Position numbers and translations under genes: made by a program
In this document: positions 8,193 through 16,453 of the stretch, in pieces
How the letters are laid out: each line of letters opens with the position of its first letter
Position numbering within the stretch: the first letter of the stretch is position 1
Source of the DNA: Chryseobacterium sp. ZHDP1
GTDB lineage: Bacteria; Bacteroidota; Bacteroidia; Flavobacteriales; Weeksellaceae
Length of the DNA: 64,000 bases
Reading direction: 5' to 3'
Assembly (NCBI RefSeq): GCF_018603435.1
Contig: NZ_CP075682.1
Coordinates: 3,844,001 to 3,908,000, forward strand
The notes under the pieces: model-generated
What the model was told of the DNA's origin: nothing
What the model saw: only the letters and a program-made list of their open reading frames with translations
Databases searched by the model: none

Positions 8193-8745
8193 CCCTATTC
8201 GGTTCAAAAAAGCTGAAGCTTACATTACCGTATTTTCGGGTGTCGATTAAATTCGGATGATCAAATTTCATTCGGCTTTGGTGTTCTACCACTAGAATTC
8301 CGTTTTCCTTCAGGTATTTGTTGTTTAAAACCAGAGAAATAATTTCCTGATACTTTTTTTCTTCCATTTCGAAAGGAGCATCGGAGAAAACAATTTCAAA
8401 AGATTTTTTGTTTCTGAATTTCTTCAGCCAGTCAAAAACATCACCCCGCTGAACATTCACCTGCAGACTGAATCCAAGTTCGGAAGCGGTAGAATTAAGA
8501 AAAGCAGTATGTTTCGGATTCATTTCTACGGACGTAATATCCTGACATCCTCTTGAAGCAAATTCAAACGAAATAGAACCGATTCCCGCAAAAAGATCCA
8601 GCACGGAAACCGACTGCATATCGTAGGTGTTTTCCAGAATACTGAAAAGTGCTTCTTTGGCAAAATCCGTGGTCGGTCTTACATCAAAATTCTTCGGAGC
8701 TGCGATTTTTTTGGCTTTCCATTTGCCGGATATGATTCTATACAT
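8182..8745 (-). CDS. rsmD: 16S rRNA (guanine966-N2)-methyltransferase
   Basis: 187 residues. RISGKWKAK and RPTTDFAKEALFS at the N-terminus and the SAM-binding motif DLFAGIGSISFEFASRG near residue 50 match RsmD. The catalytic motif, normally (D/N)PP(Y/F), reads DAPF here (near residue 125), a change in one proline. DUF3822 lies just upstream and the small membrane protein downstream. I keep the RsmD call because length and flanking motifs fit well. Confidence 0.88.
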   Translation of the reverse strand: MYRIISGKWKAKKIAAPKNFDVRPTTDFAKEALFSILENTYDMQSVSVLDLFAGIGSISFEFASRGCQDITSVEMNPKHTAFLNSTASELGFSLQVNVQRGDVFDWLKKFRNKKSFEIVFSDAPFEMEEKKYQEIISLVLNNKYLKENGILVVEHQSRMKFDHPNLIDTRKYGNVSFSFFEPNRDEA

Positions 8746-8819
8746 TTTTTTAGTTGTTGGATTGTAGGTAAGAGGTTGCAGGTTTTAGGAACGAATACCT
8801 GTCGTCTGTTTCCTGAGAC

Positions 8820-9536
8820 CTAATTTAATATAAAGTTTTTAGAAGGAATATTATCAAATACAATTTTCAGATTCTTGACGAATTTCTGAAGCTCTGAAAT
8901 AAACGTTTCGTTCTCAGTAGTTTCTCCGTACGCGTAGAAATTGGTTTCATTGATTCCGAAACCGATCTTGCTTAAAGTAAACATCACGAAATAAAGGAAA
9001 TCTACTTCAGAATTTACATCCAGATTGTTGTATAAAATAATTTTTTTGTTGTCTATCGCGAAAAACTCACATTGGTTATGATACAGGTTGATGTGAATTT
9101 CTTTGCTGTTTTTGTTATTAATGGAATTTAAAAACTTTTCACCGGAAAAATTAAACTGAACAGGCAGCGCGAGTTCTTTAATCTTTTTATAAAAATGCTT
9201 CGGGAATGTATAATAAAACTGAATTTTAAACTTTTCATTAATTGAAAGCATCAGTTCTTCTTTTTCTTTATCCACAGGAGCGTTGAAAGCGATAAGATCA
9301 AATCCTGCTTCATGCTCCGAAAAACCTTCCGGCATCAGCGTGAAATGATTGAGCGCGGAAATCACATGGATCTCATCAAATCTCTGCAGAAGAAGAACTT
9401 TATCCAGCATATCCGAAATAAAGTGTTCCGGAGATTCTTCATCCACGAAATACGATTTCTCTTCCACAATGCTCTTATTTTTAGCAATCTGGTAGATTAA
9501 TCCGTCTTTGGTAAAAAGTAAATTAAGTATATTCAT
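8820..9536 (-). CDS. DUF3822 family protein
   Basis: 238 residues with the look of DUF3822, a flavobacterial family found upstream of rsmD. The predicted fold is ASKHA/actin-like from family knowledge; I see no catalytic motif I would trust. It is separated from rsmD by 74 bases holding a GT-rich repeat-like stretch. A TAnnTTTG box is 14 bases before the start. Confidence 0.75.
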   Translation of the reverse strand: MNILNLLFTKDGLIYQIAKNKSIVEEKSYFVDEESPEHFISDMLDKVLLLQRFDEIHVISALNHFTLMPEGFSEHEAGFDLIAFNAPVDKEKEELMLSINEKFKIQFYYTFPKHFYKKIKELALPVQFNFSGEKFLNSINNKNSKEIHINLYHNQCEFFAIDNKKIILYNNLDVNSEVDFLYFVMFTLSKIGFGINETNFYAYGETTENETFISELQKFVKNLKIVFDNIPSKNFILN

Positions 9537-9549
9537 AATTTGATTCCTG

Positions 9550-9557
9550 CAAATTTA
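9550..9557 (-). promoter_or_regulatory. -7 promoter box of DUF3822-rsmD
   Basis: The minus strand reads TAAATTTG. It overlaps the last codons of the upstream Smr gene and gives a leader of about 10 bases. Confidence 0.5.
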
Positions 9558-10049
9558 GTGAAATTCTACCATTACCGCACCCGATTGATGATGAAGTATT
9601 TCCTTATTATAAAAATCCACATTCGTCTGGCTTTCCAACGTATCGAATACCATTTTCTGCAAAACTCCGTCTCCGATTCCGTGTACAATTTCCAGCCTTT
9701 TCAGATTATGTTTTCTGCAAAAGTTGATGGTTTCCACCAGTCTTTCTTTTTGGATGAAAAGTCTTTCAAAACTGGTATAATCATTTGGATTTTTAACTAA
9801 ATTATGAAAATGAAGATCAAGAACCAAATGATTTTTCTGATGTGCTTTGGAAATTATTTTTTTCGGCTCCGCTTTTTTTATGATGGGTGTATTTTCATAA
9901 AAATCCAAAATTTTCGGAACAAGTTTCTCTTTTGGATATTGATGCGTAAAACCGTATTCATCTTTAAAAACCACGATATTTCCCTTCACGGAAGTAACCA
10001 CCCCGCTCAAATCTTCATCTACTACAGAAACTTTATCGCCTATTTTCAT
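9555..10049 (-). CDS. Smr domain protein with N-terminal beta-barrel domain
   Basis: 164 residues. The N-terminus (MKIGDKVSVVDEDLSGVV) looks like the small beta domain found before Smr in Bacteroidetes MutS2-like proteins. The C-terminal Smr domain has LDLHFH near residue 78 and HGIGDGVLQ near 130, the DxH and HGxGxG signatures. Smr domains are nucleic-acid binding or nicking; the target here is unknown. The MutS ATPase part is absent, so this is not MutS2. An upstream ATG at 10079 would add ten hydrophobic residues and is less likely. Confidence 0.82.
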   Translation of the reverse strand: MKIGDKVSVVDEDLSGVVTSVKGNIVVFKDEYGFTHQYPKEKLVPKILDFYENTPIIKKAEPKKIISKAHQKNHLVLDLHFHNLVKNPNDYTSFERLFIQKERLVETINFCRKHNLKRLEIVHGIGDGVLQKMVFDTLESQTNVDFYNKEILHHQSGAVMVEFH

Positions 10050-10144
10050 AAATTTTTTTATAAAACACAACAGACACAAATAATTTCACAAATTTCTACA
10101 TTCTTAAATCGTGATATTGGTGATGAAATTTGTGAAACTTGTGT

Positions 10145-10642
10145 TTAAAACTTCGGTCCCAATTCAATAACCTCCAAATCCTTTATTTCCGTATCATCGA
10201 TTACAAAGCGCATCATTGTCCGCATTTTATGCCATCCCTGTTTTCCGCACGCTCCGGGATTCAGGTGGAGAAGATTGTTTTTTTCATCAAACATTGCCTT
10301 CAAAATATGCGAATGTCCTGAAATAAACAGCTTCGGAGCTTTTTCAGCAATCTCCTGCTTTGCCAAAGACGTATATTTTCCGGGATAACCACCGATGTGA
10401 ATCATCAGAACTTCTACATTTTCGCACATAAAACGACTCACTTCCGGAAACTCGGAACGGATTTTCGCATTGTCGATATTTCCGTAAACTCCTTTCAGCG
10501 GTTTTATCTTTTCAAGCTGCTCGATGACATCCATACTTCCGAAATCTCCGCCATGCCAGATTTCATCCGCCTGACCTGCATATTCTAAAATACGGTCGTC
10601 GATATATGAATGAGAGTCGGAAAGGATTAGGATTTTCGTCAT
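10145..10642 (-). CDS. YfcE/MJ0936-type metallophosphoesterase
   Basis: 165 residues. The phosphoesterase motifs appear in order: SDSHSY at the N-terminus, HGGDFG near 33, GNID near 55, and SGHSHI with NPGACG toward the C-terminus. Members hydrolyse phosphodiesters in vitro; the natural substrate is not clear. It stands alone with its own promoter box. Confidence 0.9.
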   Translation of the reverse strand: MTKILILSDSHSYIDDRILEYAGQADEIWHGGDFGSMDVIEQLEKIKPLKGVYGNIDNAKIRSEFPEVSRFMCENVEVLMIHIGGYPGKYTSLAKQEIAEKAPKLFISGHSHILKAMFDEKNNLLHLNPGACGKQGWHKMRTMMRFVIDDTEIKDLEVIELGPKF

Positions 10643-10658
10643 TATTTAAAATTCTCTG

Positions 10659-10666
10659 CAAAGATA
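10659..10666 (-). promoter_or_regulatory. -7 promoter box of phosphoesterase gene
   Basis: The minus strand reads TATCTTTG (TAnnTTTG), 16 bases before the start codon. Confidence 0.5.
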
Positions 10667-11155
10667 AGATTTGAAATTATTTTTTCTTAGGATTTATAAA
10701 CATCTTTAATGATAACTGTTATTCCTTGAGGCTTGTAATGACATTCATTAATATAAACTTGTTTAAGCTTTTTTTACCACAAAAGATGCAAAAGATTTAA
10801 CACTTTAGTTGTTTAAGTTTACTACTTAAATGGAAAAAGAGAGCACATAAGTTAAAAAAATCAAAGATTTTTTCTCTTTGCTGGATTTTAAAATTAGTTT
10901 AAACCAACTTATAATTTTAGGTTCAGAACTGTCATTCAGAATGAAATTTTGCGAAGCATTATGAAATGAAGAATCTTTTGCAGATAAGTTCTTTTTAAAT
11001 TTCAGTATTTTGTTTCGTAGAATCAATACAAATTAATAATCAAAGCTTTAAATCAAAGTTTAGTTCATCTTTTGTTGCTTTTTCGGTTAAGTAAAAGTTT
11101 AAACAGACTTTTTGTTATTAGAGATAATATGAAATGTTTAAACCGCATTATTTAC

Positions 11156-11163
11156 TACATTTG
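11156..11163 (+). promoter_or_regulatory. -7 promoter box of serine hydrolase gene
   Basis: TACATTTG fits TAnnTTTG and leaves a short leader of about 9 bases before the ATG at 11177. Confidence 0.55.
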
Positions 11164-11176
11164 AAAAAAATTAAAA

Positions 11177-12721
11177 ATGAAGCAGAAACTTTCTTTTTTC
11201 CTTCTTCTTTTATCGGTTGGGATTGCGAATGCGCAGGTTGAAGAGAAAAAACTGGATGAATTGATCCAGAATACGTTAAAAACTTTCGATGTTCCGGGAA
11301 TGTCGGTTGGTGTGATCAAAGACGGAAAGGTAATTTATTCCAAAGGTTTTGGGGTACGTTCTTTAACTTCCAAACAACCGATGGACGACAATACATTGGT
11401 TGGAATCGCCTCCAATTCCAAAGGTTTTACCTGCACCGCTTTGGCAATTTTAGCAGATGAAGGAAAACTGAACTGGGACGATAGAGTTTCAAAATACATT
11501 CCTGAATTTCAGATGTACGATCCGTATGTTTCGCAGAATGTTACCATTAAAGATCTGGTGACACACAGAGCAGGATTAGGTCTGGGACAGGGAGATTTAA
11601 TGTTCTTTCCGGAAGGCGGAAATTTAACGGTAAACGATATCGTTCACAACGTAAGATATTTAAAGCCTGAAAATCCTTTCAGAACAACTTTAGACTACAA
11701 TAACATCATGTTTATCGTAGCCGGAGAAGTAATCCACAGAGTTTCAGGTTTAAGCTGGGCAGAATTTATTGAACAGCGCATTATGAAACCTGTAGGAATG
11801 AGATCCAGTTTCGGAAGCTATAACAGAGCTAAAGCCGTTGCCAACAAAATTGATGCTCATGCACCGGTAGACGGAAAAGCTATCGCTGTTCCTCACGACT
11901 GGAACGAAACAGCCAACGCAGCCGGAGGAATTATGAGTAATATTAAAGACATGACAACCTGGGCAGAATTCCTGTTGAATAATTTCACAACGAGAGATGG
12001 TAAAAAATTAGTTTCAGATAAAAACGTTCAGCAGTTGTGGAGTTTACAGATTCCGAGTGGTGTGGCGGCAAAAAATCCTTATGATACCAGTTTCTACGGA
12101 TACGGAATGGGCTGGTTTTTAAGCGATGTGAAAGGTCATAAACAAGTTCAGCATACAGGAGGACTGATCGGAACGGTAACGCAGTTTACGCTGATTCCGG
12201 ATATGAAGCTTGGAATTGTTGTTTTAACAAACCAGCAATCGGGAGCGGCTTTCAACACGATTACCAATACCGTGAAAGATTCTTATCTGGGAATTGCAGA
12301 CCGCAACTGGCTGAAAACCTACGGCGACCGGATGAAAAAAATGGAAGAAAGTTTTGATAAGCAGAAAAAAGAAGCTTTTGCAAAATCTGAAACATTTAAA
12401 AAAGATAAAAATTTACAGCCAAAACCGGAGCAGTTTGTAGGAATGTACAACGATCAGTGGTTTGGTGATGTGGAAATTGCGCAGCAGGGAAGTATCTACA
12501 GAATTTCCTGCAAAAGTTCTCCACGTTTAAAAGGGGAACTTCTTCCGTATTCCAATAATTCATTCATCATCAAATGGGACGACAGAAGCTACGATGCCGA
12601 TGCGTATATTATTTTCGATTATGATGAAACAGGAAAAGCTCAATCTGCAAGATTAAAACCTATTTCAGACGTTACAGATTTCAGTTTTGATTTTGATGAT
12701 CTGGATCTGAGAAGAAAATAA
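11177..12721 (+). CDS. secreted serine hydrolase, class C beta-lactamase/PBP4* family
   Basis: 514 residues with a signal peptide ending near ANAQ. The beta-lactamase-like domain has SNSK near residue 77 (SxxK nucleophile), LDYNN near 175 (YxN) and HTGG near 330 (HxG). The C-terminal 110 residues fit a DUF3471-like beta domain seen in such peptidase relatives. It probably acts in the periplasm on a peptide or ester. I would not call it a resistance beta-lactamase without tests. It is transcribed alone and is followed by a strong hairpin. Confidence 0.9.
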   Translation: MKQKLSFFLLLLSVGIANAQVEEKKLDELIQNTLKTFDVPGMSVGVIKDGKVIYSKGFGVRSLTSKQPMDDNTLVGIASNSKGFTCTALAILADEGKLNWDDRVSKYIPEFQMYDPYVSQNVTIKDLVTHRAGLGLGQGDLMFFPEGGNLTVNDIVHNVRYLKPENPFRTTLDYNNIMFIVAGEVIHRVSGLSWAEFIEQRIMKPVGMRSSFGSYNRAKAVANKIDAHAPVDGKAIAVPHDWNETANAAGGIMSNIKDMTTWAEFLLNNFTTRDGKKLVSDKNVQQLWSLQIPSGVAAKNPYDTSFYGYGMGWFLSDVKGHKQVQHTGGLIGTVTQFTLIPDMKLGIVVLTNQQSGAAFNTITNTVKDSYLGIADRNWLKTYGDRMKKMEESFDKQKKEAFAKSETFKKDKNLQPKPEQFVGMYNDQWFGDVEIAQQGSIYRISCKSSPRLKGELLPYSNNSFIIKWDDRSYDADAYIIFDYDETGKAQSARLKPISDVTDFSFDFDDLDLRRK

Positions 12722-13112
12722 TTTGGGAAAAATCACTCAATGTGATTATCAATAGGGACGGGCTTTAGCCCGTCTTTTTGTTTCGGAGGATAGCAAAAAG
12801 GCTTTAGCCAAAATTATTGATTAAGTTTATTTAGGCTTTTTTATAAAGGTTCAAAAAGTTTTTAACACATAAGTCACATTAGATTAATCAAGCTTTGCGA
12901 ATATTTTAGAACACATTAGTTTTTAAAAATCTTTGATTTTTATTCTTTTGAGAACTTTACATATTCTATAGATGCGTTAAAATCTTTTGCGACTTTTGTG
13001 GTTAAATTCGCCATTCACAAATTCACTTATCTACATTCTAAAACCACCCCGTCAAAAATTCTTTCGAATTTTCGCCACCCCTCCAAAGGAGGGAATTTTT
13101 ACAGACTATTAA
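12722..13112. other. 391-bp intergenic region with palindromic dispersed repeat
   Basis: No gene seen. After the terminator come A/T-rich repeat-like stretches. 13043-13100 holds two small hairpins in a row: AAAATTC/GAATTTT at 13055-13072 and CCCTCC/GGAGGG at 13079-13093. It resembles a repeat common in Chryseobacterium intergenic DNA. Confidence 0.45.
12757..12779 (+). terminator. terminator after serine hydrolase gene
   Basis: GACGGGC and GCCCGTC form a 7-bp stem with a TTTA loop and are followed by five T. Confidence 0.75.
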
Positions 13113-13589
13113 TTAAATTTTTCCGGGAGAATAGAAAAACAGCAGTTTCTTTTTGGCTCCGTCGAATTCCGACCACGAATTGCAGTCGATCTCGAAACCG
13201 GCAACACCGCAGGTTGGAAAATGGAAAATATCTTCGGAAATGGAATTTGCAAAATTGGAAATTCCGTTGTTGTGAGAGAAGAAGGCAACCGATTCGTGGC
13301 TGTCGTCCAGATCGTAGATTACGGATTCGAAATTGCTTTCGGAAGGATTATAAAGTTTCTCATTCGTATTAATGCTGATCTGGTAAGCCTGGTTGAAAAT
13401 TTTACACGTATTCAGTGCGCGTACTGCGGGGCTCGATACAAAGTAATCGATCGCTACGTTATTGTTTTTCATGAATCGGGACATATGCATTGCTTCTTCT
13501 AAACCCTTGTCTGCCAAAGGTCTGTCAAAGTCTTCCGTTTCTTCCGGCCAGTCGCTTTTCGCATGTCTTACGAGGATGAGTTTCTTCAT
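13113..13589 (-). CDS. SixA-like histidine phosphatase
   Basis: 158 residues of the histidine phosphatase superfamily. LVRHAKSDW at the N-terminus is the RHG-type catalytic motif, and SHNNGIS near residue 104 carries the second histidine. Length and motif fit SixA, which dephosphorylates a phosphohistidine in E. coli. The substrate here is unknown. Convergent neighbours are distant; no promoter box was found. Confidence 0.88.
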   Translation of the reverse strand: MKKLILVRHAKSDWPEETEDFDRPLADKGLEEAMHMSRFMKNNNVAIDYFVSSPAVRALNTCKIFNQAYQISINTNEKLYNPSESNFESVIYDLDDSHESVAFFSHNNGISNFANSISEDIFHFPTCGVAGFEIDCNSWSEFDGAKKKLLFFYSPGKI

Positions 13590-13688
13590 AATTTTGTTTT
13601 TGAAGAATTAAAATTATAAAAAAATTAGCGGATTAAAACATTGATTTATAAAAAAAACTGTGTTTGGAATAAAATCATTAAAATTTAC

Positions 13689-13696
13689 TAAATTTG
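13689..13696 (+). promoter_or_regulatory. promoter of ruvX-def (TTTG ... TAAATTTG)
   Basis: TAAATTTG fits the -7 box, and TTTG at 13663-13666 lies at a fitting -33 distance (22 bases between). Only 7 bases separate the -7 box from the ruvX ATG, so the transcript should be leaderless or nearly so. Confidence 0.65.
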
Positions 13697-13703
13697 CAAA
13701 CCT

Positions 13704-14120
13704 ATGGGACAAATCCTTGCAATAGACTACGGAAAAGCTCGTTGCGGCATTGCTGCAACGGATGATATGCAGATTATTGCGAGCGGTCTGGAGACGGTGC
13801 AGACTTCATTAATTATTGATTTTCTGACGAAATATTTCGGTGAAAATCGGGTGGATGAAGTGGTGATCGGTCTTCCGACAGATTTAAAGGGGAATGTATC
13901 CGAAGTGGAAACAGATATTTTAAAATTCATTGAAGTTTTTCAGAAAGAATTTCCGATGATAAAAGTACACCGCTTCGACGAGAGATTTACCTCCAAAATG
14001 GCTTCGTTTTTTATCTCCCAAAGCGGAAAGAATAAAAAGAAAAGACAGGAAAAAGGATTAATAGATAAAGTAAGCGCAACCATCATATTGCAGAATTTTT
14101 TAGAACAAAGAACAAGATGA
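13704..14120 (+). CDS. ruvX: Holliday junction resolvase-like RuvX (YqgF)
   Basis: 138 residues. ILAIDYGKARCGIA at the N-terminus is the RNase H-like metal-binding motif, and VIGLP, FDERFTS and DKVSATIIL are further YqgF/RuvX signatures. In E. coli YqgF acts in 16S rRNA 5-prime maturation, and a resolvase role has been shown in some bacteria. The N-terminal motif is close to the start, so the ATG at 13704 must be real despite the very short leader. Its stop overlaps the def start (ATGA). Confidence 0.93.
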   Translation: MGQILAIDYGKARCGIAATDDMQIIASGLETVQTSLIIDFLTKYFGENRVDEVVIGLPTDLKGNVSEVETDILKFIEVFQKEFPMIKVHRFDERFTSKMASFFISQSGKNKKKRQEKGLIDKVSATIILQNFLEQRTR

Positions 14121-14689
14121 TTTTACCGATAAGAGCCTTTGGTGACCCAGTTTTACGAAAAGTAGGGAAGGATATAGACAAAGATTATCCCGAACTACAG
14201 GAATTGATAGGCAACATGTTCGAAACCATGTACAGCGCCAACGGAATTGGTTTGGCTGCTCCACAGATCGGACTGGATATCCGTCTTTTTGTGATCGACG
14301 TAAGTCCTTTGGCAGAAGATGAAGATTATGAGGATATTAAGGATGAACTGGCAGAATTCAAGAAAGTATTTATTAATGCCAGAATTCTTGAAGAATCCGG
14401 CGAAGAGTGGAAATTCAACGAGGGATGTCTTTCTATTCCGGATGTAAGAGAAGATGTAAAAAGAAAAGGAACCATCGTGATCGAATATTATGACGAAAAT
14501 TTTGTAAAACATACAGAAACTTTTTCCGATATTAGAGCCCGCGTAATTCAGCATGAGTACGATCACATAGAAGGAATTTTGTTTACAGACCATTTAAGCG
14601 CCTTGAAAAAGAAGCTTGTAAAAGGGAAACTGTCGAAAATTACTCAGGGTGATGTAAGCATCGGTTACAAGATGAGATTTCCAAAATAA
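14117..14689 (+). CDS. def: peptide deformylase
   Basis: 190 residues. The three metal-site motifs are GIGLAAPQIG near residue 43, EGCLSIP near 108 (Cys ligand) and QHEYDHIEG near 152 (HExxH). It removes the formyl group from nascent proteins. It overlaps ruvX by four bases (ATGA), so the two are translationally coupled. The acidic insert between motifs 1 and 2 is longer than in E. coli. Confidence 0.96.
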   Translation: MILPIRAFGDPVLRKVGKDIDKDYPELQELIGNMFETMYSANGIGLAAPQIGLDIRLFVIDVSPLAEDEDYEDIKDELAEFKKVFINARILEESGEEWKFNEGCLSIPDVREDVKRKGTIVIEYYDENFVKHTETFSDIRARVIQHEYDHIEGILFTDHLSALKKKLVKGKLSKITQGDVSIGYKMRFPK

Positions 14690-14766
14690 AGTTTGAATTA
14701 AAATAAAAAAAATATTAAATAGCAAAAGGCGGAATGCCGATTGCAGAATTTACAAAAAATAAAATT

Positions 14767-15327
14767 ATGCTGTTAGAAAAAATAATTTCAATTTCAGGAA
14801 AACCAGGACTTTTCAAATTAGTTTCACAATTAAGAAACGGATTTATTATTGAAGACGTTACCACGAAGAAAAAAGTAAGCATTGGAAACTCCAGTCAGGT
14901 AAGTTTATTGGATAACATCGCGATGTTTACCTTTGATAAAGAAGTTCCGTTGTTCGAAGTTTTTGAAAATATTGCTAAAAACTACGATTACAAAGAAGCG
15001 ATCCACCATAAAGCAACAGATGCTGAACTGAAAGAATTCATGACGGCTTCTCTTCCGAACTACGATACCGAAAGAGTGTATGCTTCAGACATCAAAAAAC
15101 TGGCGCAGTGGTACAACATCCTTCAGAAAGCAGGATACATTACGCCGGAAAGCTTCGTAAAAGCAGAGCCAGAAACTTTGGAAGGTGAAGCAGCAACGGA
15201 AGAAGTAAACGTAGAAAAAGAAGCGCCTAAAAAAGCGCCAAAAGCAGAAAAACCAGCAGCACCAAAAGTAAAAGCAACTTCTGCCGCAAAATCTGCTCCT
15301 AAAAGCACCCACAGAAAGCAAGGATAA
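14767..15327 (+). CDS. DUF5606 family protein
   Basis: 186 residues. The N-terminus MLLEKIISISGKPGLFKLVS is the DUF5606 core, which runs to about residue 140. The C-terminus is a Lys/Ala/Pro-rich tail. Function unknown; it lies behind ruvX-def and may interact with nucleic acid through the basic tail (inference). An ATG at 14734 would add 11 residues; I chose 14767 because the family begins there. Confidence 0.78.
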   Translation: MLLEKIISISGKPGLFKLVSQLRNGFIIEDVTTKKKVSIGNSSQVSLLDNIAMFTFDKEVPLFEVFENIAKNYDYKEAIHHKATDAELKEFMTASLPNYDTERVYASDIKKLAQWYNILQKAGYITPESFVKAEPETLEGEAATEEVNVEKEAPKKAPKAEKPAAPKVKATSAAKSAPKSTHRKQG

Positions 15328-15354
15328 TTCATTTACTTGAATTTAAAATATAAA

Positions 15355-15382
15355 ACCTCGTCAGAAATGATGAGGTTTTTTT
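15355..15382 (+). terminator. terminator after DUF5606 gene
   Basis: CCTCGTCA and TGATGAGG pair around GAAA, followed by seven T: a classic intrinsic terminator closing the ruvX-def-DUF5606 unit. Confidence 0.8.
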
Positions 15383-15583
15383 GTTGTTTTGTGATGTAAT
15401 GAAGAATATCTTATTAAAAATTCCGTATAAATACGGATTGCCGTAAACGTTTATAATTTCTTATTATTACATTCGTTTATTGATTGCTTATAAATACTTT
15501 TAAATTTCTTTATATTGTAGATTAACTTATGCATTGTCTAATGTTAAAAGCATTAAGTATAATAAATATAAAAATTAATAACT

Positions 15584-16288
15584 ATGAAAAAAACAATTAC
15601 TTTTTTTACTATTCTAATATCAATAATTACTATTCAGGCTCAAGAACAAATTAATTTATTGACTTACGATAATACTCAGGATATAAATTTTTTCAATTCC
15701 GTTAAAAATGGAACTCAAATCAAGGAATATATTACCAATGATAAAAATAGTGTTAAAGTAGGTGATACCTTAATATTAGGTGCTCCTACCTCTCAAGAAA
15801 CGAATACAAGAACTTATTCAGGCAGCTATGGTAATAGATTAAGAGGAGGGATAGCACAATCACGAAGCACTTCAAAGAAAACCTACGAATTTATACAATT
15901 GGGTAGACCCGCTGGATTTGGAAGTATTATGTCAGCTATGAATGGTGATGCACAAAACATGGCAGATAACAGTTTTAAGAATACGAAAGTCATAGTGCAT
16001 GAAATAAAAACATATCATAGAGGCAGTAAAAATAAACCATTATATGTAGTTATGATTTTAGGAGAAATAAATGGTAGAGCTTTTGGAATAAATAAATTTT
16101 TAAGTGTAATGGATACCGAATTGGGTATTGAGTCGGGAGAAATTCTTTTGAAAAACAGAAAAATGACAAGAGAAGAAGCGATTGCAAAACTGAAAGAAGC
16201 AAAAGAACTATTAGAAATTGATATGATGAGCAAAGAAGAGTTTGAAGAATTAAAAAAAGAATTAGCCCCAATCGTTAATAACCAATAG
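15584..16288 (+). CDS. secreted protein with C-terminal SHOCT-like domain
   Basis: 234 residues. A signal peptide ends near IQAQ. The middle is unrecognised, with a Ser/Arg/Gly-rich stretch near residues 80-105. The last 30 residues resemble a SHOCT domain (short C-terminal helical pair, MSKEEFEELKKEL). Base composition is clearly more AT-rich than the upstream chromosome, suggesting acquired DNA. No function can be named. It is the first gene of the accessory stretch to 19.5 kb. Confidence 0.65.
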   Translation: MKKTITFFTILISIITIQAQEQINLLTYDNTQDINFFNSVKNGTQIKEYITNDKNSVKVGDTLILGAPTSQETNTRTYSGSYGNRLRGGIAQSRSTSKKTYEFIQLGRPAGFGSIMSAMNGDAQNMADNSFKNTKVIVHEIKTYHRGSKNKPLYVVMILGEINGRAFGINKFLSVMDTELGIESGEILLKNRKMTREEAIAKLKEAKELLEIDMMSKEEFEELKKELAPIVNNQ

Positions 16289-16453
16289 TTCTATGATATG
16301 TTTTAGAAATATTGTGTAAAACTTTTGATCACTTTTTTTTTATTACAATTTTTGATTTTTATAAAAGTTTTTGCTACTGGTTAGACTGTAAAACAATAGA
16401 ATTTTTCTAGCCAATTTATACTCAAATAAATTTCGTTAATCAATATAGAAAAT

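Larger units (their letters stand above)
10643..11176. other. 534-bp intergenic region with dispersed repeats
   Basis: No convincing gene. It holds the promoter boxes of both flanking genes and several A/T-rich stretches. 10921-10980 resembles a sequence I know to be dispersed in Bacteroidetes genomes (TGTCATTC ... GAAGAATCTTT). A 66-codon minus-strand open frame at 10826-11026 has no start context and lies in this repeat-like DNA, so it is not called. Confidence 0.5.

Noticed and set aside
10826..11026. 66-codon minus-strand frame in the intergenic region
   Set aside because: Lies in dispersed-repeat DNA, lacks a start context and resembles no family.
11177..12721. Call as an antibiotic-resistance beta-lactamase
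   Set aside because: The motifs are shared by many esterases and peptidases of this family, and a C-terminal DUF3471-like domain argues for another substrate.
12998..13372. 124-codon plus-strand frame opposite the SixA-like gene
   Set aside because: Arg-rich shadow of the real minus-strand gene; the other strand has clear catalytic motifs.
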